Assembly: GCA_951813065.1 (NCBI GenBank)
Contig: CATOTH010000002.1
Coordinates: 930,001 to 994,000 of the forward strand
Origin: an uncultured Bryobacterales bacterium
Lineage (GTDB): Bacteria; Acidobacteriota; Terriglobia; Bryobacterales; UBA6623
Length of the DNA stretch: 64,000 nt
Direction: 5' to 3'
Shown: positions 31,885 to 41,100 of the stretch, one piece after another
Layout: every line of letters begins with the position of its first letter
How positions within the stretch are numbered: position 1 is the stretch's first letter
The notes under the pieces: model-generated
Seen by the model: the letters and a program-made list of their open reading frames with translations, nothing else
Told to the model about the DNA's origin: nothing
Databases searched by the model: none
Made by a program: the position numbers and the translations under genes

Positions 31885-33693
31885 ATGTATCAGGTCATTG
31901 CGCGCAAGCATCGGCCGCAAACCTTTGACGAGGTGGTCGGCCAGGGACACGTCAAGCAGACGTTGCGCAACGCCCTTGACCAGCGGCGCATCGCCCACGG
32001 CTATATCTTCTCCGGCCCCCGGGGCACGGGCAAGACGACCATGGCCCGAATCGTCGCGATGGCCCTCAATTACGAGGAAGGGCCGAGTTCCGCGCCGGAT
32101 CCCGATTCGCCGGTTTGCCGGGAAATCGCCGCGGGTGTTTCCCTGGATGTCGTCGAGATCGACGCCGCCTCCAACCGCCGCATCGACGACATCCGCGACC
32201 TGCGAGAGAGCGTCAAGTTCCGCCCTGTGCGCGACCGCTACAAGGTCTTCATCATCGATGAGGCGCACCAGATCACGAACGACGCCTTCAATGCGCTGCT
32301 CAAGACCCTTGAAGAGCCGCCCGAGTGGACGGTTTTCATCTTCTGTACGACAGAGCCCCAGGCAATTCCGGCCACGATCGCTTCACGTTGCCAAAGCTTC
32401 GCGTTCCGCTCCGTGGATCTGCCGGAAGTGCTGGATCATCTTCGAAACATCTGCGGCAAGGAGGGCGTCGACGCCGAGGATGACGCGCTGCTTGCAATCG
32501 CCCTGGCTGGGGACGGCTCGATCCGCGACTCGCTATCGACCCTCGACCAAGCGATCGCGGCTTTTGGCAAGAAGCTCGAGGTTCAGAGCGTGCGTGACTT
32601 GCTCGGAGCGATCCCGAGCGAGGTCACGGATCGGATTCTGGGTGCCATTGTCGACGCCGAACCCGCCACGATGCTGGCGATTGCGGATGAACTGTTCCGC
32701 GAGGGCCGCCACCCGCAACACTTCTGCGGCGAGCTGATTCGCCAGTTTCGCAACCTGATGGTCATGAAGGTCGCGGGGACCGCGTCGAAGCTGGTGGCGA
32801 CCACCGAGCGCGAGCGCGAGACGGCCCAGGGGTGGCTCGATCAACTCTCGAAAGAGGACTTGATCCGGTATGTGCAGATTCTGCTGACTCTGTACGAGGA
32901 TCTTCAACAAGCTACCCAGCAGCGGTTTCGCATTGAGATCGGGCTGCTCAAGCTGGTGTACGCGGGACGGCTCCGGCCGATTGAAGAGGTCTTGTCAGGT
33001 TTGGGGTCCGCAGGAGCGGAGTTGCCAGATCGACCTGCCACCCGGATTGGCCCGAAGAAGTCCTCTCCCGAACCGTCCCGGTCCGAGGCGCCGGCTCCGC
33101 AGCCTGCGACACCCCGGTCGCAGCCCGCAGCCCGTGCATCGGAGCCAGCGTCTCCCAAGGCTGCGGTATCGCCGGAACCAGATCCAGCGCCGGTCGCGAG
33201 CGAACCGACTGCCGCAAGCGCCGTCGATGACAGTTCGGTGCCTGCCCGCACGCCGTCCGAGCCCGCGCCGGTCGCGGACAGCGAAGACGATATCAAGGGC
33301 CAGCTCATCGCTTCCATTGCCGGCGCCGACGCGTCTTTCCTTGCGGATGCGATCCGGATGGCGCGGGTGGAGCGCCAGGGTCGGGTTGTGACGATTCACG
33401 TCAACCGCGAATGGATTGCCATCGTCGAACTGCAGCAGTCCGTGCTCGAGGCCGCGCTATTCGGGCTCGTCGGCGGGAACCCCGATCTCAGGCTCATACC
33501 TGACGATGGCGGTCGGCCCGAGCGGGAGCAGGCCTCGCCCGGCGCAACAGGCAAGTCCGGCAGGGCGGAGAACGGAGCGGTTGTCGACAATGTCAACAAG
33601 CGCGCGCTGGCAGATCCGGCAATCAGGGAATTCGAACAGAGATTCAAAGGTCGCGTTGCGAACGTAATGGACCTGAAGGAGAATGCGTCGTGA
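31885..33693 (+). CDS. dnaX: DNA polymerase III gamma/tau subunit DnaX
   Basis: This 602-residue clamp-loader ATPase of the replisome has Walker A SGPRGTGKTT (Lys50), DEAH (125-128), sensor TTEP and SRC (167-169). Domain III follows to about 370, then a Pro/Ala/Ser/Glu-rich linker (about 385-465), then a C-terminal tau-like domain. Oddly, the zinc module between Walker A and DEAH is degenerate. Where most DnaX have four Cys, here the positions read Tyr63, Asp, Ser and Cys78 (LNYEEGPSSAPDPDSPVC), so zinc binding is probably lost. The gene lies between ffs and ybaB; its stop overlaps the ybaB start (GTGA). Confidence 0.95.
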   Translation: MYQVIARKHRPQTFDEVVGQGHVKQTLRNALDQRRIAHGYIFSGPRGTGKTTMARIVAMALNYEEGPSSAPDPDSPVCREIAAGVSLDVVEIDAASNRRIDDIRDLRESVKFRPVRDRYKVFIIDEAHQITNDAFNALLKTLEEPPEWTVFIFCTTEPQAIPATIASRCQSFAFRSVDLPEVLDHLRNICGKEGVDAEDDALLAIALAGDGSIRDSLSTLDQAIAAFGKKLEVQSVRDLLGAIPSEVTDRILGAIVDAEPATMLAIADELFREGRHPQHFCGELIRQFRNLMVMKVAGTASKLVATTERERETAQGWLDQLSKEDLIRYVQILLTLYEDLQQATQQRFRIEIGLLKLVYAGRLRPIEEVLSGLGSAGAELPDRPATRIGPKKSSPEPSRSEAPAPQPATPRSQPAARASEPASPKAAVSPEPDPAPVASEPTAASAVDDSSVPARTPSEPAPVADSEDDIKGQLIASIAGADASFLADAIRMARVERQGRVVTIHVNREWIAIVELQQSVLEAALFGLVGGNPDLRLIPDDGGRPEREQASPGATGKSGRAENGAVVDNVNKRALADPAIREFEQRFKGRVANVMDLKENAS

Positions 33694-34004
33694 ACCTTCC
33701 AGGTGATCCGGCCCAAATGTTGCAGCAGGCCAAGGAGATGCAGGAGCGTCTCAATACAGAGATTGCAGCGATTCAGGTGGAAGCCTCGACCGGAGGTGGC
33801 ATGGTGACCGTCGGCATGGATGGCACCAAGAGAGTCACCAAGATCGTGATCGAGCCCGTGGCTGCCGAGGATGTCGAGATGCTCCAGGACATGGTCCGCG
33901 GGGCGTTCAACGAGGCATCGAAACGAGTGGAGGAGCAGATGCAGCAGAAGCTCGGCGGCATGCTGGGCGGCCTGGGCCTGCCTCCGGGGATCATGGGAAC
34001 ATAG
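33690..34004 (+). CDS. ybaB: YbaB/EbfC nucleoid-associated protein
   Basis: This 104-residue DNA-binding protein is of the YbaB/EbfC family: the N-terminal helix PAQMLQQAKEMQERLNTEI, then GGGMVTVGMDGTKRVTKIVI, then the helix EMLQDMVRGAFNEASKRVEE and a Gly/Met/Leu-rich tail. It forms dimers with a tweezer-like DNA grip. It starts at GTG 33690, overlapping the dnaX stop, and recR follows 28 bp later; dnaX-ybaB-recR is the classical order. Confidence 0.95.
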   Translation: MNLPGDPAQMLQQAKEMQERLNTEIAAIQVEASTGGGMVTVGMDGTKRVTKIVIEPVAAEDVEMLQDMVRGAFNEASKRVEEQMQQKLGGMLGGLGLPPGIMGT

Positions 34005-34032
34005 GCATTCCGCGCCTAGCGAGGACGCGCTC

Positions 34033-34638
34033 ATGGCCTCGAACGATCTTGCAGCCCCCATGGCCCGCTTGGTGGACGAGTTCAAGCGTCTGCCCGGAGT
34101 CGGTGCGAAGTCGGCCCAGCGTCTGGCGTTCCATCTGCTCGGAATCGAGCGGGAAAAGGCCGAGAGCCTCGCGAGCGCTATCTTCGAGATGCGCGAGCGA
34201 ATCCAGCTCTGCACTCAGTGCAACAACATTGCCGTGGATGCCCTCTGCCCGATCTGCAACGATGCCCAGCGGGATCACGGGCTGATCTGCGTGCTTGAGC
34301 AGCCCAACAACATCATGGTGGTCGAACGAACTCGCGCGTATCGCGGCGTTTACCACATCCTTCACGGCGCGCTGTCCCCGCTTCGGAGCATCGGCCCCGA
34401 GGACTTGAAGATCAAGAGCCTGCTGGAGAGAATGCGCGACCGACCCGTGCGCGAGATCATCCTGGCGACAAGTCCCACGACCGAGGGGCAAGCTACATCG
34501 GCCTATTTGAGCAGGCTGCTCAAGCCGCTCGAAGTCAAGGTCAGCCGGATCGGCCTCGGCATACCGATCGGCAGTGAGCTTGAGTTTGTCGACGAAGCGA
34601 CGATGAGCGAATCGATCGAGGGGCGCCGCGAACTCTGA
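34033..34638 (+). CDS. recR: Recombination mediator RecR
   Basis: This 201-residue protein works with RecO to load RecA on SSB-coated gaps. Helix-hairpin-helix LPGVGAKSAQRLAFHLL is at 20-36, the C4 zinc finger at Cys60, Cys63, Cys72, Cys75 (CTQCNNIAVDALCPIC), Toprim text LICVLEQPNNIMVVER, and the C-terminal ATSPTTEGQATSAYL and SRIGLGIPIGSELEF. The start at 34033 gives the usual length. Confidence 0.96.
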   Translation: MASNDLAAPMARLVDEFKRLPGVGAKSAQRLAFHLLGIEREKAESLASAIFEMRERIQLCTQCNNIAVDALCPICNDAQRDHGLICVLEQPNNIMVVERTRAYRGVYHILHGALSPLRSIGPEDLKIKSLLERMRDRPVREIILATSPTTEGQATSAYLSRLLKPLEVKVSRIGLGIPIGSELEFVDEATMSESIEGRREL

Positions 34639-34660
34639 CGGAGCGTTGGTTCTGGCGCGC

Positions 34661-35578
34661 TCACGTCATCTGCATGAACAGTTGGATGAGCGCCGCCAGC
34701 AAGGGCGCGGCATCTTCCTGGCAGAAATGCCCGGCCTGTTCGATCTTGACGACCGGGCTGCCCGGGAACAGAGCCTGGAAGTCGGCAATGGCCAGCCCCG
34801 GTGGAATTGCCTTGTCGCGCATCCCCTCGGCGAGCATCGCAGGCTTCGATCTGAGGGCGGGAACACCTGTGGCACCTGCCCTGACGTAATCGCCGATCCG
34901 GTTCAGGGCGACATCGAGCGGAAACTCGATGGCCCCCTTGCACTCCTCCGGACTGCCGAAGGGAGCGGCGTACGCGCGCATCGCGATCTCATCGAGTCCG
35001 GTCTCGCACCCGAGCTTGCCGATCATCTTCCCGACGTGCTCCTTGAGGTTCCGCATCGTCTCGTAGTAGGATCCGTCGCGCTCGGATGCCACGACCCACC
35101 GAAACCACTCGGACTCGTGCAACTTCGGGGGCTTGGGACCCTCGCGCGAGGCGAACATCGCGCCGTAACCGCAGAAGCTGTTGAGCAGGGCAATGCGCTT
35201 GACCCGCTCGGGATGCCGGACGGTATACGCAGCGAGTATCGGTCCGCCCCAGTCCTGGCCGACAAACGTGATGTCACGGAGTTCCAGTTCGTCGATCAGC
35301 GCGGCGAGGTTTTCGACGTGGGTTTCAAGGGTGTAGTCGCGATCCTGCGGGGTCTCACTCTTGCCGAATCCCATGTGATCCGGGACAATGACACGCCACC
35401 TCTCCGACAGCGGGGGAATGAAATCCCGGTAGATATAGCCCCAGGTCGGCTCCCCGTGCAGGCAGATGATCGGCTCACCCTCGCCTTCGTCAACGTAGTG
35501 CATGCGAAACCCGGGCGCTTCGCTATAGCGGGGCTGGAACGGGAAGGTGCCGTCAAAGGTTTCCTCAGCGGGGATCAT
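34661..35578 (-). CDS. Haloalkane dehalogenase-like alpha/beta hydrolase
   Basis: This 305-residue alpha/beta hydrolase has haloalkane dehalogenase (HLD-I type) hallmarks. The oxyanion/halide motif HGEPTW is at 41-46, nucleophile Asp109 followed by halide-binding Trp110 in VGQDWGGP, and the catalytic His284 is in AGHFCQED. An Asp rather than Ser nucleophile sets it apart from ordinary esterases; epoxide hydrolase is less likely given the QDWGG wording. It would cleave carbon-halogen bonds, or an unknown natural substrate. The ATG at 35578 is preferred over TTG 35584; TATGAT lies 9 nt upstream. It faces the PQQ dehydrogenase gene divergently. Confidence 0.85.
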   Translation of the reverse strand: MIPAEETFDGTFPFQPRYSEAPGFRMHYVDEGEGEPIICLHGEPTWGYIYRDFIPPLSERWRVIVPDHMGFGKSETPQDRDYTLETHVENLAALIDELELRDITFVGQDWGGPILAAYTVRHPERVKRIALLNSFCGYGAMFASREGPKPPKLHESEWFRWVVASERDGSYYETMRNLKEHVGKMIGKLGCETGLDEIAMRAYAAPFGSPEECKGAIEFPLDVALNRIGDYVRAGATGVPALRSKPAMLAEGMRDKAIPPGLAIADFQALFPGSPVVKIEQAGHFCQEDAAPLLAALIQLFMQMT

Positions 35579-35587
35579 TGCCAAACC

Positions 35588-35593
35588 ATCATA
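35588..35593 (-). promoter_or_regulatory. Candidate -10 box for the dehalogenase-like gene
   Basis: Minus-strand TATGAT is separated by 9 nt from the ATG at 35578, with no Shine-Dalgarno. Confidence 0.4.
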
Positions 35594-35660
35594 TTCCCAA
35601 GCGGCGGTTGTTCACCGGCGCCGGGCCAACGTTCGTCTTGGTCCCCGAATGCGTGACGGG

Positions 35661-35666
35661 TATACT
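35661..35666 (+). promoter_or_regulatory. Candidate -10 box for the PQQ dehydrogenase gene
   Basis: TATACT lies 16 nt before the ATG at 35683, allowing a leader of about ten bases. Confidence 0.35.
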
Positions 35667-35682
35667 GCCTTGAGTCGCTCCG

Positions 35683-37929
35683 ATGAGGTGGATTCTAAGT
35701 GCCTTGGCCCTGCTCTGGGCAGCCCCCGTTGCGCACGCGGACCCCGAGTTTCTCGTGCCGGCAAGCGCGTTCGGCGCCAAGGACTGCCTGTTCTGCCACT
35801 CGGACCCGGGCGGAGGGCGAAACTGGAATGCCCGCGGGCACTGGCTGATGGAGGAGAAGCAGCGGCGCGGGCTTGAAGCGGTCGAAACCACCTGGCTGAG
35901 CGAGTACGCCGCCACGCCGGAGACGGCCGATGTCCCGGTCGCGACCCCGTCGGAAGCGGCCCACAAGATTCCCGAAACGCTGCACCGCGGTCCGTTCTTT
36001 CAGCCGGACCCGGACTCCGCAGCCCTGCAGCGCTGGATCGACTCACGGGGAACCTACACGACTGCTGGCGGTGAATGGCCGCAATACTCCGGCGACCTGG
36101 CTTCGTCGAAGTACTCCCCGCTGGACAGAATCAACCGGTCGAATCTCTCCCGTCTCCGTGTCGCCTGGACTTGGGACGCGTTTGACAACTCCAACTACAT
36201 CGAACCGGGAGCAGCCCCGGGGCGGGCGAAGGTCCCGGATGGGTTCAAGGCGACGCCGCTGATGGTAGGTGGCCGGCTCTACATTCGCACCAACTTCAGC
36301 GGTGTTGCGGCCATTGACCCCGCCACGGGCGAGACGCTTTGGAGCCACGACCCCGGCACTGTCGCGTGGGGCCGGCCGGGAATCTTCGGTTTCGCCACAC
36401 GCGGCCTCGCCTATTGGTCAGACGGGGAGGAAGAGCGCATCCTGGCCTGTACGGGGGATAGCTACTTGATCGCGCTGGACCCTGAGACCGGTGAACCCAT
36501 CGAGAGCTTCGGCGACAACGGGCGCACTGACCTGACCCAAGGATCCAGGCGTCCGCTGATTCGCGAACTGGTCAATTGCAGCGCGCCGCCGACAATCATC
36601 GGCGATGTCGCGGTCGTCGGGAACCAGATCGCCGACGGCCCTCCGGGCAAGTCCGCGAGAAGCGGCGGTCCGGACTGGAAGGCCAACTGGCCGGTCGGCG
36701 ACGTCCGCGGCTACGACGTCCGTACGGGAAAGCGTCTGTGGACATTTCATACCGTTCCGCAGGAAGGCGAGTTTGGCAACGAGACCTGGGAGGGCGACTC
36801 GTGGAAGTGGATGGGGAACACGAATGTCTGGTCGATGATGAGTTCGGACGAGGAACTCGGGTACGTCTACCTGCCCGTTACGGGGCCGACGTTCAATTTC
36901 GCTGGCGACTTCCGCCCGGGCGACAATCTGTTCTCGAACAGCATTGTTTGCCTCGACGCCAGGACCGGCGAGCGGATCTGGCACTTCCAGACGATCCGCC
37001 ATGACATCTGGGACTGGGATCTGCCGGCAGCGCCGAGCCTGATCGACATCACGGTGGCCGGGCGCGACATCCCGGCGCTCGCGCAGGTCACGAAGACGGG
37101 CTTCGTATTCGTCCTGGACCGTCGGACAGGCGAGCCGGTCTGGCCGATCGAGGAGCGGCCTGTTCCGGAGAGCGAGATCGAACGAGCGGCCGAGACACAG
37201 CCGTTCCCAACCAAACCGCCACCATTCGAGATGCAGGGTGTTGGCGAGGACGACCTGATCGATTTCACGCCCGAACTCCGGGCCCGTGCGCTGGAGGCGG
37301 TGAAGCCGCACCGCCTCGGTCCGTTGTACACGCCGCCCTCGACGGAAGGTACGGTCCAGGTGCCTGGATGGGGCGGCGGCGCGAACTGGGGGGGCGCGGG
37401 ATTCGATCCGGAAACCGGTTATGTGTACCTGTCCTCACGACGGCAGTACATCGTCGTGGGCATGCGCCGGGTTGAGGATCCGGAGACGCGGGGATACGAC
37501 TACGAGCACAGATTTTTTCGGGTCGCGATCCAGGGTGTTCCTGTCGTGAAGCCGCCCTACGGCACGCTCACCGCCTATGACATGAACCGTGGCGAGATCG
37601 CATGGCAGGCCCCGCACGGAAACGGGCCACGCCAGCGCGGTCCGTACAAGGACCTCAACTTGCCTCCGCTTGGCAACCCCAATGCAGCCGGGCTGCTGGT
37701 CACGCGCACGCTGCTGTTCGCCGGAGACCGGGGCGACCCCACCGAATCCTCGTTTCTGCGCGCCTACGACAAGGCCTCCGGCGAGACACTCTGGGAGCAT
37801 GAATTGCCGGGTCGGCATCACAATGCGGCGCCGATGACCTACATGGCCGAGGGCCGACAGCACATTGTGATTGGAGTCGGCGGCGCCGCCGAGCCAGCCC
37901 GGCTCGTTGCGTTTCGCCTGAGCGAATGA
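35683..37929 (+). CDS. PQQ-dependent quinoprotein dehydrogenase with N-terminal CxxCH
   Basis: This 748-residue periplasmic enzyme has a signal peptide (SALALLWAAPVAHA), then one heme-c-type motif CLFCH (35-39) in a short domain, then an eight-bladed PQQ beta-propeller from about 130 (EWPQYSGDLASSKYSPLDRI, PLMVGGRLYIRTNFSGVAAI, DYEHRFFR and others; the closing blade is MTYMAEGRQHIVIGVGG). This is the glucose/alcohol dehydrogenase-like quinoprotein family; it oxidises alcohols or sugars and passes electrons to the respiratory chain. The N-terminal rather than C-terminal heme site is unusual. Substrate unknown. The stop codon is embedded in a perfect hairpin. Confidence 0.88.
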   Translation: MRWILSALALLWAAPVAHADPEFLVPASAFGAKDCLFCHSDPGGGRNWNARGHWLMEEKQRRGLEAVETTWLSEYAATPETADVPVATPSEAAHKIPETLHRGPFFQPDPDSAALQRWIDSRGTYTTAGGEWPQYSGDLASSKYSPLDRINRSNLSRLRVAWTWDAFDNSNYIEPGAAPGRAKVPDGFKATPLMVGGRLYIRTNFSGVAAIDPATGETLWSHDPGTVAWGRPGIFGFATRGLAYWSDGEEERILACTGDSYLIALDPETGEPIESFGDNGRTDLTQGSRRPLIRELVNCSAPPTIIGDVAVVGNQIADGPPGKSARSGGPDWKANWPVGDVRGYDVRTGKRLWTFHTVPQEGEFGNETWEGDSWKWMGNTNVWSMMSSDEELGYVYLPVTGPTFNFAGDFRPGDNLFSNSIVCLDARTGERIWHFQTIRHDIWDWDLPAAPSLIDITVAGRDIPALAQVTKTGFVFVLDRRTGEPVWPIEERPVPESEIERAAETQPFPTKPPPFEMQGVGEDDLIDFTPELRARALEAVKPHRLGPLYTPPSTEGTVQVPGWGGGANWGGAGFDPETGYVYLSSRRQYIVVGMRRVEDPETRGYDYEHRFFRVAIQGVPVVKPPYGTLTAYDMNRGEIAWQAPHGNGPRQRGPYKDLNLPPLGNPNAAGLLVTRTLLFAGDRGDPTESSFLRAYDKASGETLWEHELPGRHHNAAPMTYMAEGRQHIVIGVGGAAEPARLVAFRLSE

Positions 37930-37954
37930 TCGCTGCTTCGCCAGCGATCATTCG
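37923..37954 (+). terminator. Perfect 13-bp hairpin containing the stop codon of the PQQ gene
   Basis: CGAATGATCGCTG (37923-37935) and CAGCGATCATTCG (37942-37954) pair perfectly around the loop CTTCGC. The TGA stop (37927-37929) lies in the left arm. The following sequence is pyrimidine-rich but lacks a pure T-run, so termination is likely rather than certain; mRNA 3'-end protection is another use. Confidence 0.6.
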
Positions 37955-38189
37955 TCCTGGCTGCGCTTGTGTCTTGTCTGTTCCAGGAGCGGTGAGCCGG
38001 CATTTGTATCCGGCCCTGTGAGGTCTTGATCCTGATCGCATGGCGCTGTTTCGAGGGTGCTACACTCTTAGGCGGCGGATTCGGATTCGATCAATGTGGG
38101 GCAGACTTGCTGCTTGTCGGTGTTAGCTGGGATTGATGAGGGGTGCGCGAGAGAGATTGGGGCAATCGATCTCGAAAGGAGATTCACCA

Positions 38190-41100
38190 ATGCGATTGAG
38201 GACTGTATTGACGGGTGGTATCGCGGCTCTCGCGATGATCGCTCTGGTCATGTTTTCGGGAGGCGAGCGGCTGTCCGCCCAAATCCTGTACGGAACACTT
38301 GTTGGAAACGTTTCTGACGGCACTGGCGCTGTCATTCCGGGTGCCGAGATAACGATCACGAATGAAGGAACCGGGGCAACACGCGAGGGGTCGTCGAACG
38401 CCTCGGGTGCCTACAGCTTTTCTACGGTTGCGACCGGAACGTATCGCGTCGAAGTACGGTCAGACGGCTTCAGCACCTCCACGACGACTAGCGTTCCCGT
38501 GGCCGTGAACGACGTGACGCGCATTGACGTTGCCCTGCAGATCGGCGAAGTGACCGAGGTCATCGAGGTCATCGCCACCGCGGCTCAACTGCAGACGGAC
38601 CGGGCCGAAGTCCGGACCGAAGTGGGCACGGAGACATTGCAGAACGTCCCCGTGCCGCTGGGGCGCAACTATCAGATGCTGCTGCAGACTGTGCCGGGCT
38701 TCTCACCGCCAGCCAACGCCCATTCTGTTCCGGCGAACCCGACGCGAGCAGTGCGCTACACGGTCAACGGGGCCGCTGAGAACTCCAATAACGTCCGCAT
38801 CGACGGCGCTTCGAGCTACAACCCCAATCTGACGCACATGTCGGGGATCAACCCGGCTCTCGAATCGATCGAAGTCGTCAATGTGGTGACCAGCTCATTT
38901 GACGCCGAGCAGGGCCTCGCGGGTGGCGCGGCGATCAATCTGCAGATCAAGAGCGGAACGAATGACATGCACGGTTCCGGGTTCTGGTACCACAACAACG
39001 AGGCAATGCAGGCCTATCCGTATTTCAGCGACAGAGACGCGCCCAAGCCCAAGTTCGAATACAACCAAGCGGGCGGAACGATCGGTGGGCCGATCAAGCG
39101 GAACAAGGCCTTTTTCTTCGTCAGCTACGAGCGCACGTCCGAGAATTCGAACCCGACGCGGTTCATCAAGGTACCGACAGCGGCGATGCGGCAGGGAGAC
39201 TTTTCCGGCTCCCCCCTTCCGGTCTTCGATCCCTTGTCCGCAGCGATCGGAAGCGAGGGCGAGCGTACCGCGTTCGCCAACAACCTAATCCCTGAATCGC
39301 GCATTTCGCGAGCGAGCCGCATCCTCGCCGACAATTCCGACTGGAGCCTTCCCGATCGTCCCGGAATCGGATCGCTCGGATTGAACCGCAACAAGCTCGC
39401 TGGCATTGACTACACTTTCGTCCGTCATCAGATCGACAGCAAGGCAAACTTCAACCTGTCGGACAAATGGACGATGTTCGCACGGCTGAGCTTCTTCCAC
39501 TACAAGCAGTGGAATCCGGCCGCGTTCGGCGGCCTGTCGGGCATCTCAGTCCATCCCACGAATTTTCGGACAGACAACGGCTTCGGCCCTACCTACAGCG
39601 GCACCATTTCGGCAACGTATGTCGCGACCCCCAGCCTGGTCTTTGACGCCTACTTCGGGTCCACGCTGGTCGACAGTAACGCGTTCGCCGGCAATCTTGA
39701 CTCGAAGATCGGGTTGGATGTTCTCGGCATTCCGGGCACCAACGGGGACGGTGTTCCCGGCGAGGCCGGTTCGTTCTACGGCGGCATGCCCCGAATGCGG
39801 TTTGACTCCGGTTTCGGGAATCTTGGCTACCAAGCCACATCACCATTCATCGGGCACGACTACCTGCACCAGATCGTCGTCAACGGAAACTGGACGACCG
39901 GCAATCACGAGGTGCGGTTTGGAACCGACAGCTTCCTGACGCACATCAACCAGGAAGTCGCCAACTTCCCAGGCGGCGACGCTCCAGCCGGTGGATTCCG
40001 TTTCCGCGACGACACTACGGGTCGGACCGGCACGGGGGTCAACGACTACAACACGATCGCTTCGTTCATGCTCGGACTTCCGCGCGATGCAGCCCGCAAC
40101 TTCCTCAACGTCCCGCAATTGCAGACACGTTCCAGCCAGTACGCGGCCTATATCCGGGATCGCTGGCAAATCCGTCCCGACTTGACGCTGACGTACGGGA
40201 CGAGATGGGAGTACTTCCCGATGCCGGTGCGGCCGACAAGGGGCGTGGAGCGCTTCGATATCGACGAGAACATCATGCTGGTCTGCGGAATCGGATCGGT
40301 GCCCAAGAACTGCGGGCTGCCCCAGAGCAAGACCCGGTTCGCTCCTCGCGTCGGCATTGCCTGGCGGGTGACGGACACGTTCGTTGTTCGCACCGGCTAC
40401 GGAATGACCAACGATCCGTTCAATCTTGGAAGAGACCTGCGCGGAAACCTCCCGACACAGTTTTCGCAGCGCCTTCCTTTCCCGAACTCACGATCCTATG
40501 CCACGACGTTGGAGCAGGGATTCCCGGCGATTCCGCCGATTCCGACCGACGACCGCATCCAGATGCCCCTCAATGCCAACGTCGCCACCGTAGATGAGAA
40601 CTACAACCGAGGTTACATCCAATCCTGGAATTTCACACTCGAAAAGCAGTTCGGCGATTGGATCGGCACGGCCTCCTACGTTGCGACTCGCTCAACTAGG
40701 CAGAGTTCTCGCATCGAGGCGAACTGGGGCGAGATCGGCGAAGGCAATGCCGGACGTGTTCTGCGACAACGCTACGGAAGGACGGCGAACACCCTCTTCT
40801 GGGGGACGCTCGGCACCCCGAAGTACGACTCCCTCCAGGTCAAGCTCGTCCGGCGCAGCAGGTCCGGGCACCATTTCAACTTGGCCTATACCTGGGCCCA
40901 CTCTCGCGGCTATACATCGGAGTCGTCCACCGCGCAGCCTCGTGTGAGGCACCCGGACTATTACTGGAAGAACTACGGCCCAACGAACAGGGACCTTCGG
41001 CACAACTTGGTGATTACGAATTCCTACGAGCTGCCTTTTGGAACGGGCAAGAGTTTCGCGCAGAGCGGCCCGGCGGCGGCGATTCTCGGTGGTTGGACCA

